Assembly (NCBI GenBank): GCA_029233965.1
Contig: JARGOP010000024.1
Location: forward strand, 7,147-61,621
Direction: 5' to 3'
DNA: 54,475 nt
Origin: Verrucomicrobiales bacterium
Lineage (GTDB): Bacteria > Verrucomicrobiota > Verrucomicrobiia > Verrucomicrobiales > DEV007
The notes beneath the pieces were generated by a model. The model searched no databases, was not told where the DNA came from, and saw only the letters and a list, made by a program, of their open reading frames with translations. The stretch's first letter is position 1, and each line of letters begins with the position of its first letter. Shown here piece after piece: positions 34,901-42,628 of this stretch. The position numbers were made by a program, and so were the translations under genes.

Positions 34901-37364
34901 AGGTGAGGTCGTGCGGTTGGGCGAGGGTCAGGCCGGTGTCTGCATCGACGCGGGTCTCGAGATCCACCGCCTGCTCCTGCACCATTTGAAGGGTGCGATC
35001 ATTTCGATGGGTCATCTTGCCGTTGGCTCCGAGGACCTTGACCGTGTTCCAGATTTCTTTTTCGACAAGAACGGTCACCGCGACAGGAGAGGTGTAGGCT
35101 TCCCCGCTGTTGGAAACTGCGGCGACGGAAAAGGTGGCGGTGTCTCCGGCGCGGTGGACGCCCTCCGGCTGCCGCATCCCGAGGTAAAAGTCCGAGCTGT
35201 GGACGGTGAAGCGCGTCGAGTTGGAGATTGTCTGCTGATTGGCATCGGTGACCTGAGCCGTCAGAGAAACACTGCGTGGTCCGGGATTGAGGGTTTGCTC
35301 CGGGAGTTTCAGAGAAACGTTGCCGGTTCCCTGCGAAGAGAGCGGAGAGGTTCCATTGTCCGAGTAGTTCTCCGGATCCACGGTGAGATCTCCGAATTCG
35401 AATTCATCGAATCCGCGGGGGCGGGGGTATTGGCTGTAAGAATAAACGTTCCACTTCAATTCGGCTTTTGAGAGCGCTTTGCCCATGTAGTAGTTAGCGG
35501 TGATCGGGATGTCGATTTCATCACCGGTGGTATAGGTCGAGTTGTTCCCGAAACTGATTGCAAAGGTATTCACCCGATACTCCTCGACCTGAAAGGAGGT
35601 CGAGGTTTTCAGTCTCCAGTCCGGTCGCTCCAGTCCGGCAGGATTGAAGTCAAGCTCAACGGAGTGCCAGCCCATGCCGGCGGAGGGAAGAGTGAAAGAC
35701 TCATCAAAGCTCCCGTTTTCGCCGAGAGTGACTTCGCGCTCAACGAGCTTCCGCTGGCGACCATCGAATATTCGGAGAGTGGCTTTGCCCTGGCCGGGAC
35801 CGAGAAGGCTGTCCTCATCGATGAACCGGGAAAGGCCTTTGATCATGACTTCGTCGCCGGGTTTGTAGATGTTGCGGTCCGTGAAGAGGAGGGTGCGACG
35901 TTCGCCGTCGATCACGTCGTCATAGCGTTGATCAATCGAGAAACTCCAGAGACCGAGAGAGTTGAGATCTTCGTAGAACCGGATGACATGGCGGTCGCCT
36001 TCATGGCTGGCGTCGAGGAAGAATCGCTCCTCGTTCCGTCCGGCATAGAGCTCGGCCGGGAAAGTGGCGACGGCAGCTTCGTTCGTGGTGATTTCGACGA
36101 GGGGCGCGGCGTTTTCATCGACGAGCCGGATCAGCGTGCCGGGGAGTGGTTCTCCGGATTGGAGGGAAAAACTGTAGACAGTGGTGCCTTCAGGGGACTG
36201 CTTCCAAACAAGTCCGATGTCGGTGAGTTGAATGAGTGACTGTGCGCCGACTTCGATCTTCTCCCGGGTGGCGGACTTTCCTTCGGAGCAGAGATAGAAG
36301 GCTCCGGTTGTCGCGCCGCCGGTGAGATCACTCCAGTTCAGGGAGAGGGTTTCGGATTCATCAATGCCACTTGTCGAGCCCTTGAACTGATCATGAACGG
36401 TGGTTCCGGGAACGGTCGAGAAGGCGAGGGATTGCTTTTCGCCCCAGCCTTCATAGTGATCATCATATTCGCGAAGGGCGAGAATAAGCTCATCGCCGCT
36501 GAGACTTTTGACCCGGGTTCTGAGGCCGGTAAGGTTGCCGGTTTTCACATCGAAGCGACGGTGCCCTGCGGCGTTCTGTGTCGTCGTGAATGCGGGAAAG
36601 GAAATAAATCCGGGGTTCGGCGTGAACTGAGTAATACCGGAGAAGACCTGACCCAGCTGGGTTGTGTCATGGCCAATGATGCCATCCTTCACCGTGACGC
36701 GGTAGTCGATCCCGAACTGAAAATCGCCTTTCAGGTTGATACGGTAGTTTCCCGTCTCAATGGAAAAGTTTGCCGGCTGAGGTGAGACGCTGACGAAATT
36801 GCGTAGGGTTTCGGCGGTAAATTCGCTGCTGAGTTCTTTCTTGTTGTGACGAATCCGGATGAACCGGTCGGAATCGTATTCGTTGCTCGTTTCAACCTCG
36901 TCGATCACGAAGGCGTTGAGATTCCCGACGTAGTCGAGCTGTCCTTCGACGATCTCGTGACTGCCGGAGAGGCTCTTCAGTCCGGCGCGGCCATTGAGAT
37001 ACCAGCTTCCACCGAGCGGTAGAGCGACGCTCGGCTGGATGAGAACAAAGGTATCGAGGGGAGGCAGCTGTCCTTCGTCCCGTTTGAGCTTCCTCACTTC
37101 CGCTTCCGAAGGGGTGTCGGCGGTGATGGCCGCAAAGCGTTCGTTCGTTTTATCGTAGAGCTGGAAATATCGACTGATCTGGTTTGCATCTACCGCCTCG
37201 CTGAACTGCAGGAGGATTGGTGAATTCGGCTTCAGTGGATTGTTCGAGTCGAAGCGGTAGGGAAACTTGGAATAGGTCAGAGACTGTTTGCCGGACTCAT
37301 CAGCAGCGAGCGGGAAGGCGAAAAGAAGTGAGGTGAGAGCGAGAAGTAGACACAGCGGTTTCAT
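31995..37364 (-). CDS. Bacterial alpha-2-macroglobulin with thioester site
   Basis: 1789 residues with a type I signal peptide (MKPLCLLLALTSLLFAFPLAA). It lacks a lipobox Cys after the hydrophobic stretch, unlike the lipoprotein YfhM. Tandem macroglobulin domains precede the thioester sequence YGC1315-V-E-Q1318, in which Cys and Gln form the internal thioester that captures proteases after bait cleavage. The alpha-solenoid TED (GDGGLGYWPGSSESVLWGSAYGAVAVA) and C-terminal receptor-like domain (RVVAPGQVTAPPAKIEAMYEP) follow. It probably protects the envelope against host or competitor proteases, working with PBP1C, which repairs peptidoglycan after damage. Co-transcribed with pbpC. Confidence 0.95.
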   Translation of the reverse strand: MKPLCLLLALTSLLFAFPLAADESGKQSLTYSKFPYRFDSNNPLKPNSPILLQFSEAVDANQISRYFQLYDKTNERFAAITADTPSEAEVRKLKRDEGQLPPLDTFVLIQPSVALPLGGSWYLNGRAGLKSLSGSHEIVEGQLDYVGNLNAFVIDEVETSNEYDSDRFIRIRHNKKELSSEFTAETLRNFVSVSPQPANFSIETGNYRINLKGDFQFGIDYRVTVKDGIIGHDTTQLGQVFSGITQFTPNPGFISFPAFTTTQNAAGHRRFDVKTGNLTGLRTRVKSLSGDELILALREYDDHYEGWGEKQSLAFSTVPGTTVHDQFKGSTSGIDESETLSLNWSDLTGGATTGAFYLCSEGKSATREKIEVGAQSLIQLTDIGLVWKQSPEGTTVYSFSLQSGEPLPGTLIRLVDENAAPLVEITTNEAAVATFPAELYAGRNEERFFLDASHEGDRHVIRFYEDLNSLGLWSFSIDQRYDDVIDGERRTLLFTDRNIYKPGDEVMIKGLSRFIDEDSLLGPGQGKATLRIFDGRQRKLVEREVTLGENGSFDESFTLPSAGMGWHSVELDFNPAGLERPDWRLKTSTSFQVEEYRVNTFAISFGNNSTYTTGDEIDIPITANYYMGKALSKAELKWNVYSYSQYPRPRGFDEFEFGDLTVDPENYSDNGTSPLSSQGTGNVSLKLPEQTLNPGPRSVSLTAQVTDANQQTISNSTRFTVHSSDFYLGMRQPEGVHRAGDTATFSVAAVSNSGEAYTSPVAVTVLVEKEIWNTVKVLGANGKMTHRNDRTLQMVQEQAVDLETRVDADTGLTLAQPHDLTFAEAGDYIITLTARDEQGRPAITRTRFTLIGAEEPSWSWYDVIRIDLIPDKTSYSPGDTAKLLVRSPVFGHALLSTERGGVRSTESLMIDQYETLIEIPIREGDAPNIFASVMIIRGSGDSPHTHTSTDYRLGYCQLEVDDPASHLEVTLDSGDAEYYQPGEEVEVTITAAGKNGAPAAGSEVTFWAVDEGVLSLTGHQTPDPHKLFHAAFPLAVMTGQSLSSLLPENPLEQDFMNKGYVIGGGGSAKGLDPDRVRKDFKALAVWEPSLITNANGKATVRFTAPDNLTEFRLMAVVAEGNRFGHSEAPLIINKPLIIEPALPVFTNLTDQIDVSAVLHNNTTEAQEVEVTVTLDVHAAFLSEIGAELTALTNTETPDVRSVTAILNPGATETLNFPIALTKVGEAKWNWAVRSLTNERLRDATESKTGVGYPLPLLRESHSFTLREAGDFSTALQTVEDRLLSGHGSVNVRVSNSRLIEAADGLDYLLRYPYGCVEQTTSSLIPWLSTQQLRQVLPELDKTEEEVSATIKNGIQRLFSMQTGDGGLGYWPGSSESVLWGSAYGAVAVALAQQQNIEVPAAQAEALWAYLAKNLRNTSELTDPYQLSQRCLASYALALAGVNETSYHEVLYNKTPQLSGEARALLALAMIETGSADTTRIDALLAPDKVVPVAEVSWYRQPYVAATRLLAQVKYAPRSEKADALVEDLMKLRQPRNGWGSTYSNAWPLIALASYSESVAGTLSSNEVTLTLGENETVINLPDQPGSDSTAFGFDGQIGKSDLRITPGSDSPVYVSMTVETRPELIPIEPENNGFAIKRTYEKVENDGSISAAENLRVGDLILVTLDVNIPAARETYLAIDDPLPAIFEAVNPSFKSQATQKVNSQRKRRTLHTNYREIRKDRVLFFADSVFSSGDYSLQYLARVVAPGQVTAPPAKIEAMYEPQRFGLSGTERIAAGPLPLTDTKVATR

Positions 37365-37539
37365 GAGAGTGAGAAGTTCCTGATAGTAGGACGATTCATA
37401 CGCTGCCGTTATGAGGGATCTTTCATCACAAAAATCGTGCGATCTGCTTCGCGTTGGTCACTTGTCAGGCATCCCTTCTCATCGTCTTTGCCATCCTATC
37501 AGGGGAGTCGTCGGCAAAGGAGAAAAGGTTCAGACTATT

Positions 37540-39492
37540 TCAAATGATGGGAGCGGATTTCACAAAGGGAGGAATGGGGCAGCCGATCGCATCCGCGATG
37601 GCCCGGATGAGCTCGGCCTCGCGGCTCGAGACGGCGCTGTCTTCGAGCACGCTCTGACTGGCCGCTTCGAGAAGAAGATGCTTTACCGGAGGCGTGGCCT
37701 CATTAAATTTCCCCAGCGCTTCGTCGATTTCTTTCAACCCGCATTCCGAAGCGTCGCGAAAGGTGATCGGGGTTCGTGAAGTGCTTTTCAGATGGTTTGC
37801 GGCCCGGTTGAAGGCCGATTGAATTCCCGCCGGATCATTGACGTGGCTCATCGCCGCGAGCGTCGAGATGAGGATGCTGGTTTCATCGGTGAGGCGGCCG
37901 ATGTTCCGATATTTCATCCGGGGAGGTCGGGACTGCCGGAAGAAGGTATCGAGATGGCGCTGGATGACTTTGAGAAGGGCAAACTCGAAGAGGTTCACCT
38001 GGCGATCGCTCGCAATGAGCTGATCGGTGATGACCCGGAATTGCTGATATTCATTCTGCGAAAGGTGGCGAAGTGTCGGGATCGCGAGATCGACGAGGCT
38101 GAATTTAATTGTCGAATGAAGAGTTCCCACCTCCCGGAAGAGACTGGAGACAAGGTCGTAGGTCTCAGCCTCGCAGGATTGACGGAGCTGACTCAGCTCA
38201 GCGTTTCGCAAGGTTTCGTCCTGAGCAAGAAGCAGGGCGTAGACCATCGCCTGCGCTCCATGATGCGAGTGGCAGATATCGATCCAGGCTTGAGGCAGGC
38301 TGCGATGGACGTCCTGACCCAGCTCGACCTGCTCCGGATGGAGCGTGCGCATGCTCTCAATCACTTCCGGTTCGCTGAGTGAAACGGCGCCTTCGCTGCT
38401 GTCGAGCATGGAGACCGCCTGATTCGATTGGCGTGTCGAATCGTGGTCCGTCTTTTTCGTGATCGCAGGAAGAACCGGGCCGCTGAATTCGCCGTTCCAG
38501 CCTGGAAGAAGACGACCGATCCGGATCTTCAGCGGCGGGTGCGTCGCGAGCATTTGCGAACGCAGGCCGCTGCTGAAAAAGAGGTGGCTGCAGTCACGGG
38601 CCATCGGGTGCGTCACTTCGGAACCTGACTTGAGGCCGCCAATTTTGATCAGCGCCCCGGCAAGCCCTTCCGGATTCCGCGTGAACTGGACGGCTGAAGC
38701 GTCGGCCAGATATTCCCGCTGACGGGAAACGGAGGCCTTGATGAGATTTCCGAAAAAGTTTCCGATGTACCCGATCGCGAGGAGGCCGACCCCGGCAAGA
38801 AGCATGACGAGGGCCGCACCGGCGCCCTCTTTGTTCCGGTTGGAATGGAATCCGCCGCGGACACCGAAACGGAGAATGAGCTCCCCCATAAGGGCGAGAA
38901 AAAGGATCCCGTAGAGCAGCGCCATGAGACGAATGTTCAGGCGCATATCCCCGTTGAGAATGTGGGAGAACTCATGCGCGACAACGCCCTGAAGCTCGTC
39001 GCGGGTCAGAAGCGTCATGCATCCACGGGTGACGCCGACGACGGCATCGCTGGTCGTTTTGCCTGCCGCGAAGGCATTGATCGAGTCTTCGCGGTCCATC
39101 ACAAAGACGGTGGGAACAGGAACTCCGGAAGCGATCGCCATTTCCTCCACGACATTGAGAAGGCGTCGTTCGTGAAAGTCAGTTGTATTGAGATCGATTT
39201 CCCGCCCCCCCAGTTCCCGGGCAACGACGGCGCCGCCACCGGAGAGTTGTGCCGTTTTGAAGGCGCTCGTGAGAAACACGATCAGGGTCGTGCCCACTCC
39301 TGTGTAGAGGAGCACTTCCGGTCGCCAAAAGGGGTTCTCACTGGCGTGTCGCTGCCCGTCGTCGAGAAAGGTGAGAATCGCAGTCGCCAGAAAATAGACC
39401 GCGAGAATGATCCCGACGACGGCGAGAAAAAAATAGAAGATGAGGACGCCGGTTTTCCGGCGGGCCTGCTCCTGATGTTCGAAAAAATCCAT
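37540..39492 (-). CDS. M48-family membrane metalloprotease (HtpX-like) with long C-terminal extension
   Basis: 650 residues, about twice the size of HtpX. Two N-terminal membrane segments (about 16-43 and 60-78), zinc site H173-E-F-S-H177, third ligand Glu in SRQREYLADASAVQFTRNPEG, and two more membrane segments after the catalytic helix. The last 300 residues form a helical domain rich in Leu and His with no recognisable family; it may be a regulatory or substrate-binding part. Sits 30 bp downstream of the lemA-like gene, a common pairing. HtpX-like proteases degrade misfolded membrane proteins. Confidence 0.88.
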   Translation of the reverse strand: MDFFEHQEQARRKTGVLIFYFFLAVVGIILAVYFLATAILTFLDDGQRHASENPFWRPEVLLYTGVGTTLIVFLTSAFKTAQLSGGGAVVARELGGREIDLNTTDFHERRLLNVVEEMAIASGVPVPTVFVMDREDSINAFAAGKTTSDAVVGVTRGCMTLLTRDELQGVVAHEFSHILNGDMRLNIRLMALLYGILFLALMGELILRFGVRGGFHSNRNKEGAGAALVMLLAGVGLLAIGYIGNFFGNLIKASVSRQREYLADASAVQFTRNPEGLAGALIKIGGLKSGSEVTHPMARDCSHLFFSSGLRSQMLATHPPLKIRIGRLLPGWNGEFSGPVLPAITKKTDHDSTRQSNQAVSMLDSSEGAVSLSEPEVIESMRTLHPEQVELGQDVHRSLPQAWIDICHSHHGAQAMVYALLLAQDETLRNAELSQLRQSCEAETYDLVSSLFREVGTLHSTIKFSLVDLAIPTLRHLSQNEYQQFRVITDQLIASDRQVNLFEFALLKVIQRHLDTFFRQSRPPRMKYRNIGRLTDETSILISTLAAMSHVNDPAGIQSAFNRAANHLKSTSRTPITFRDASECGLKEIDEALGKFNEATPPVKHLLLEAASQSVLEDSAVSSREAELIRAIADAIGCPIPPFVKSAPII

Positions 39493-39522
39493 CCAACCCG
39501 GTCAGCTGAGATCGGGTAGCGA

Positions 39523-40119
39523 TTAAAATTTCACGGCAACGACGTCACGCTCGGAATCTTCGGAGACTTCAAAGAGAGTCGCCTGAACAAAATTGAACAT
39601 CCCGGCCACAAGGTTCGACGGGAAGGTTTCCAGCTTGTTATTAAAGGCCATGACCGCATCGTTGTAGCCCTGGCGGGCAAAAGCGACGCGGGATTCGGTG
39701 GAGGTGAGTTCCTCCTGGAGTTGCAACATGTTCTGGTTACTCCGCAGTTCCGGGTAGTTTTCGGAGAGAGCAAAAAGTCGACCGAGAGTTCCCCCTAGAC
39801 CGGATTCAGCGGCCGCGAGCGCGGCAACAGATTCACCGTTGCCGGGATCGGGGGAGGCGCTGCTCCTCGCGGACTCAGCGGCATTGCGGGCCTGAATGAC
39901 GGCTTCGAGGGTTTCGCGTTCGTGGCTCATGTAGGACTTTGCGGTCTCGACCAGGTTCGGAATGAGGTCATGACGCCGCTTCAGCTGAACATCGATCTGG
40001 GAGAACTGATTGCGATAGAGGTTCCGTTTCTTCACGAGGCCGTTGTAGAGGCTGATCACAAAGAAGACGGGTACGAGCAGGACTGCGAGAACCGCGAGGA
40101 TGATGAGGAATGTGGTCAT
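39523..40119 (-). CDS. lemA: LemA family protein
   Basis: 198 residues from ATG 40119 (MTTFLIILAVLAVLLVPVFF); the longer frame to 40179 would add a non-family tail. One membrane segment, then the LemA coiled-coil domain: YNGLVKKRNLYRNQFSQIDVQ, LKRRHDLIPNLVETAKSYM, NYPELRSNQNMLQLQEELTSTESRVAFARQGYND and the FVQATLFEVSEDS end. LemA proteins often occur beside M48/HtpX proteases, as here, and the pair may form one quality-control unit. The exact function is not established. Confidence 0.93.
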   Translation of the reverse strand: MTTFLIILAVLAVLLVPVFFVISLYNGLVKKRNLYRNQFSQIDVQLKRRHDLIPNLVETAKSYMSHERETLEAVIQARNAAESARSSASPDPGNGESVAALAAAESGLGGTLGRLFALSENYPELRSNQNMLQLQEELTSTESRVAFARQGYNDAVMAFNNKLETFPSNLVAGMFNFVQATLFEVSEDSERDVVAVKF

Positions 40120-40264
40120 GTTGTTGGGAGGAATAAACGTCTCCTTCCGGATAAATCGAATCACAAGATGCGAAAACATCAGGGGCGGGGCGATTACAAA
40201 ACGGAGAGAATTTTCGATTTTCAGATTTTTTTAGAGTGCGAAACGGGGATTTTGCGGGGAAAGC

Positions 40265-40294
40265 TTGTTTTTTATTAAATTAAGGGAATATTTT
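40265..40294 (+). promoter_or_regulatory. Possible sigma70-type promoter of the ExbB-like operon
   Basis: In the only strikingly AT-rich patch of the window, TTGTTT (40265-40270) is followed after 18 nt by TATTTT (40289-40294), 38 nt before the exbB-like ATG. The match to consensus is partial, and verrucomicrobial promoters are poorly known. Confidence 0.3.
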
Positions 40295-40332
40295 AGAATA
40301 ATTTACTAAAATCCGGGCGACCCTGTGTTTCC

Positions 40333-41310
40333 ATGACCTCTCCTTTTCTTCTGACCTCGCTGACCGGCAGCATTCAAACGGCTTTGGATCAGCCGCTCTT
40401 TCCCGGAAAGATACTGATCTGGCTGCTCCTGATGCTGTCGATTATCAGTTGGGTAAAAATCCTCTCCAAGTGGCTTCAACTGATGAGAATGAATCGTTCC
40501 GACAAGGCGTTTTCGGAGCGGCTCAGGCAGTCGAGAACGACGCTGGAGCTCTTTGAACTAGGTTGGCAAAACGAGGAGTCCGCCCGCTTTCTCGTCTACC
40601 TTGCCGGGGCCCGTGAGACAGCGTTTCAGCTCTTGGGATCCAGGAATCCGGTTCAGGACATGGAAGACCGCGTTCGCCATGTCGGCCTGCTCCCACACGC
40701 AAAAGCGCGCGTTCTCGAGCGTGCTTTCGAGTCAGGGCTTCGTCAGGCTTTAATGAAGATCACTTCCGGGGTCGGTGGACTTCGCTTCATTGGTGCGGCC
40801 TCTCTGCTTCTTGGCACGATCGGCAGCGTTTGGACATTGATGATCGGGTTCGACAAGCTGGAGGCGGACGCCAGTCCCGGGCCTGTGATCGGCAGCGCCC
40901 TTGGATTTGTCCTGATTTCGCTGATCGTTGCGACACCGGCTTTCCTTGCCCGCATTGCCTTTGCCATTCAAACCGACCGCCTCGAATTCGAAATCTCGAA
41001 GTTCAAAGAGGATATTGCCCGTCTCTTCGAACGGACATTTATCAACTTCGCTTCTCCGGTGGCTCCTCAGGATGCGACTGAGAAGACCGTGACATCACCG
41101 GCCGGGTCCGATTTCTATGAAGAGGAAGAGGAGAGAGAGGAAGTCTCTCACCCTGCGCCCGAAGAGAAGACAATTCCTCCTCACGGAAAGAAAAAGCAGT
41201 ATCACTCGATTCGCGAGCGGCTCCTGCGCCCTCCATCAGATGATGACGACACCGATGAACTTCGGGTCAATCCGATTGCCCGTCAGGCTGCCGGGATCAG
41301 AGCCTACTAA
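40333..41310 (+). CDS. ExbB/TolQ/MotA-family proton-channel protein
   Basis: 325 residues. Three membrane segments: ILIWLLLMLSIISWVKIL near the N-terminus, then FIGAASLLLGTIGSVWTLMIGF and GSALGFVLISLIVATPAFLARIAF, which carry the GxxGxVxT-like and P-containing ion-path features of the family. A charged, disordered C-terminal tail (about 75 residues, many Glu, Lys, Asp) is unusual. Normally such proteins work with an ExbD/TolR partner in a proton-driven motor; no ExbD-like gene follows, only a single-anchor protein. Preceded by a 210-bp AT-rich gap that probably holds the promoter. Confidence 0.85.
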   Translation: MTSPFLLTSLTGSIQTALDQPLFPGKILIWLLLMLSIISWVKILSKWLQLMRMNRSDKAFSERLRQSRTTLELFELGWQNEESARFLVYLAGARETAFQLLGSRNPVQDMEDRVRHVGLLPHAKARVLERAFESGLRQALMKITSGVGGLRFIGAASLLLGTIGSVWTLMIGFDKLEADASPGPVIGSALGFVLISLIVATPAFLARIAFAIQTDRLEFEISKFKEDIARLFERTFINFASPVAPQDATEKTVTSPAGSDFYEEEEEREEVSHPAPEEKTIPPHGKKKQYHSIRERLLRPPSDDDDTDELRVNPIARQAAGIRAY

Positions 41311-41331
41311 AACCCGAACCTTACTTCAGTC

Positions 41332-41871
41332 ATGCACTTTTCCTTTCAAACTCTCGCGGTCGGAGCTGTGGTCACGGTTATTCATCTCGCGGTGATCGCG
41401 GCGATGCAGCCGGCAACGCTTGAAGCGTCAAAATATTTTCAGGCTCTTGAGATGGACGCCTTTGTTGAAGAAGTTCTCGTTAAGGCGGATGCGGAGACTC
41501 CCGGTCTTGAAGTCGGGAGCGGCTCTCCGACAGTCGCCGGGGTTGAGGACGTTCGCGGCCGGGCCAGTGGTATTCCAGTTCCGGAGGAAGCTCCTATGGG
41601 AGGCCCGGAGCAACCAGTTCAGGTGGCGGAGAAATACCTGGACCTGGAACAGGAAATGGATTCGGTCAAAGCGGTGCCTGATGTGCGTATCTTCGCTGGT
41701 CGGATTTCGGCACCTAAGCCGGATGAGTTCACTTCCGAACCGATCGTCGCTGAGCCGGTCGCTGAGCCTCCGGTCGAAAAGAAATCGTCTCCCGTGGGGG
41801 CCACGAAGCAAAAGCCGAAAAAGACAGGGCTTTTCGAACTGCGGGAAATCCTTCCATTGTCCCGGCCTTAG
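41332..41871 (+). CDS. Single-anchor, acidic/proline-rich protein (TonB/ExbD-like topology)
   Basis: 179 residues. One N-terminal membrane segment (about 9-25, GAVVTVIHLAVIAA) followed by a Glu/Pro/Val-rich chain that is probably extended in the periplasm, ending in KKTGLFELREILPLSRP. No TonB C-terminal box, ExbD core or other domain is recognised. It starts 21 nt after the exbB-like gene and is surely co-transcribed; its topology suggests it is the partner that links the channel to another structure. The function is unknown. Confidence 0.6.
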   Translation: MHFSFQTLAVGAVVTVIHLAVIAAMQPATLEASKYFQALEMDAFVEEVLVKADAETPGLEVGSGSPTVAGVEDVRGRASGIPVPEEAPMGGPEQPVQVAEKYLDLEQEMDSVKAVPDVRIFAGRISAPKPDEFTSEPIVAEPVAEPPVEKKSSPVGATKQKPKKTGLFELREILPLSRP

Positions 41872-41968
41872 CTCTGGATTTCGACTCCGGGGATTCAATC
41901 GATAAAATTGTTAGGTTGATCTGTTTGCCGGTCCGGAGTCGGGGGGCTATGATCGCGGCAGACTTCTT

Positions 41969-42553
41969 ATGAATCTGCCCAACCAACTGACGGTTGCCCG
42001 CCTTTTCCTTTCGTTTGTATTCGTTGCCCTCCTTTCGATTGAGGGCGTGGAATACACGCGAACCGCTGGGCTCGTTGTTTTCGTGATCGCAGCGATCACC
42101 GACTTTCTCGACGGACACCTTGCGAGAAAGCATCAGCTCATCACCAATTTCGGGAAGTTGATGGATCCACTTGCCGACAAAGTGCTGATGTGTGCGGGAT
42201 TCGTTCTCCTGACGACGCTCGGGCTCATCCCTGCCTGGATGGTGGTTGTCATCCTCAGCCGGGAGTTTCTTGTCACCGGGCTGCGTCTTCTCGCCTCGGC
42301 CGAAGGAGTGGTTCTAGCCGCCGAAAATCTTGGGAAATACAAGACGATCATGCAGATCGTGACTGTGATCTACTTCCTCCTGTATCTGGCTTCGACCGAT
42401 CATTGGCTCCGGTTTATAAAACCGGTCTTCGATTCCTTCTACCTCGGTCCGGATCACCTCGGCATGTTGCTGAACTGGATCAGCCTGATCCTCACGCTCT
42501 GGTCCGGGTGCAGCTATGTCTGGAAGAATCGTAAGATGCTCGCGGATTGTTGA
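41969..42553 (+). CDS. pgsA: CDP-diacylglycerol-glycerol-3-phosphate 3-phosphatidyltransferase
   Basis: Makes phosphatidylglycerophosphate, the committed step of phosphatidylglycerol synthesis, in the inner membrane. 194 residues with several membrane segments. The CDP-alcohol phosphotransferase motif is complete: DFLDGHLARKHQLITNFGKL, then MDPLADK, giving D-x2-D-G-x2-A-R-x8-G-x3-D-x3-D. The start MNLPNQLTVARL is typical of PgsA. Same strand as the exbB-like pair (97 bp downstream) and closed by a strong terminator. Confidence 0.95.
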   Translation: MNLPNQLTVARLFLSFVFVALLSIEGVEYTRTAGLVVFVIAAITDFLDGHLARKHQLITNFGKLMDPLADKVLMCAGFVLLTTLGLIPAWMVVVILSREFLVTGLRLLASAEGVVLAAENLGKYKTIMQIVTVIYFLLYLASTDHWLRFIKPVFDSFYLGPDHLGMLLNWISLILTLWSGCSYVWKNRKMLADC

Positions 42554-42571
42554 TCCAATTTCCCTCCCAGG

Positions 42572-42603
42572 AAAAAGCCGGGACAAATGCCCCGGCTTTT
42601 TTT
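42572..42603. terminator. Bidirectional Rho-independent terminator
   Basis: AAAAAGCCGGG (42572-42582), loop ACAAATGC, CCCGGCTTTTT (42591-42601) and further T's. The A-tract and T-tract on both flanks allow it to end pgsA on the plus strand and clpC on the minus strand. Confidence 0.9.
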
Positions 42604-42628
42604 GTAGAAGTGTAAAGACCGCCTCCTG

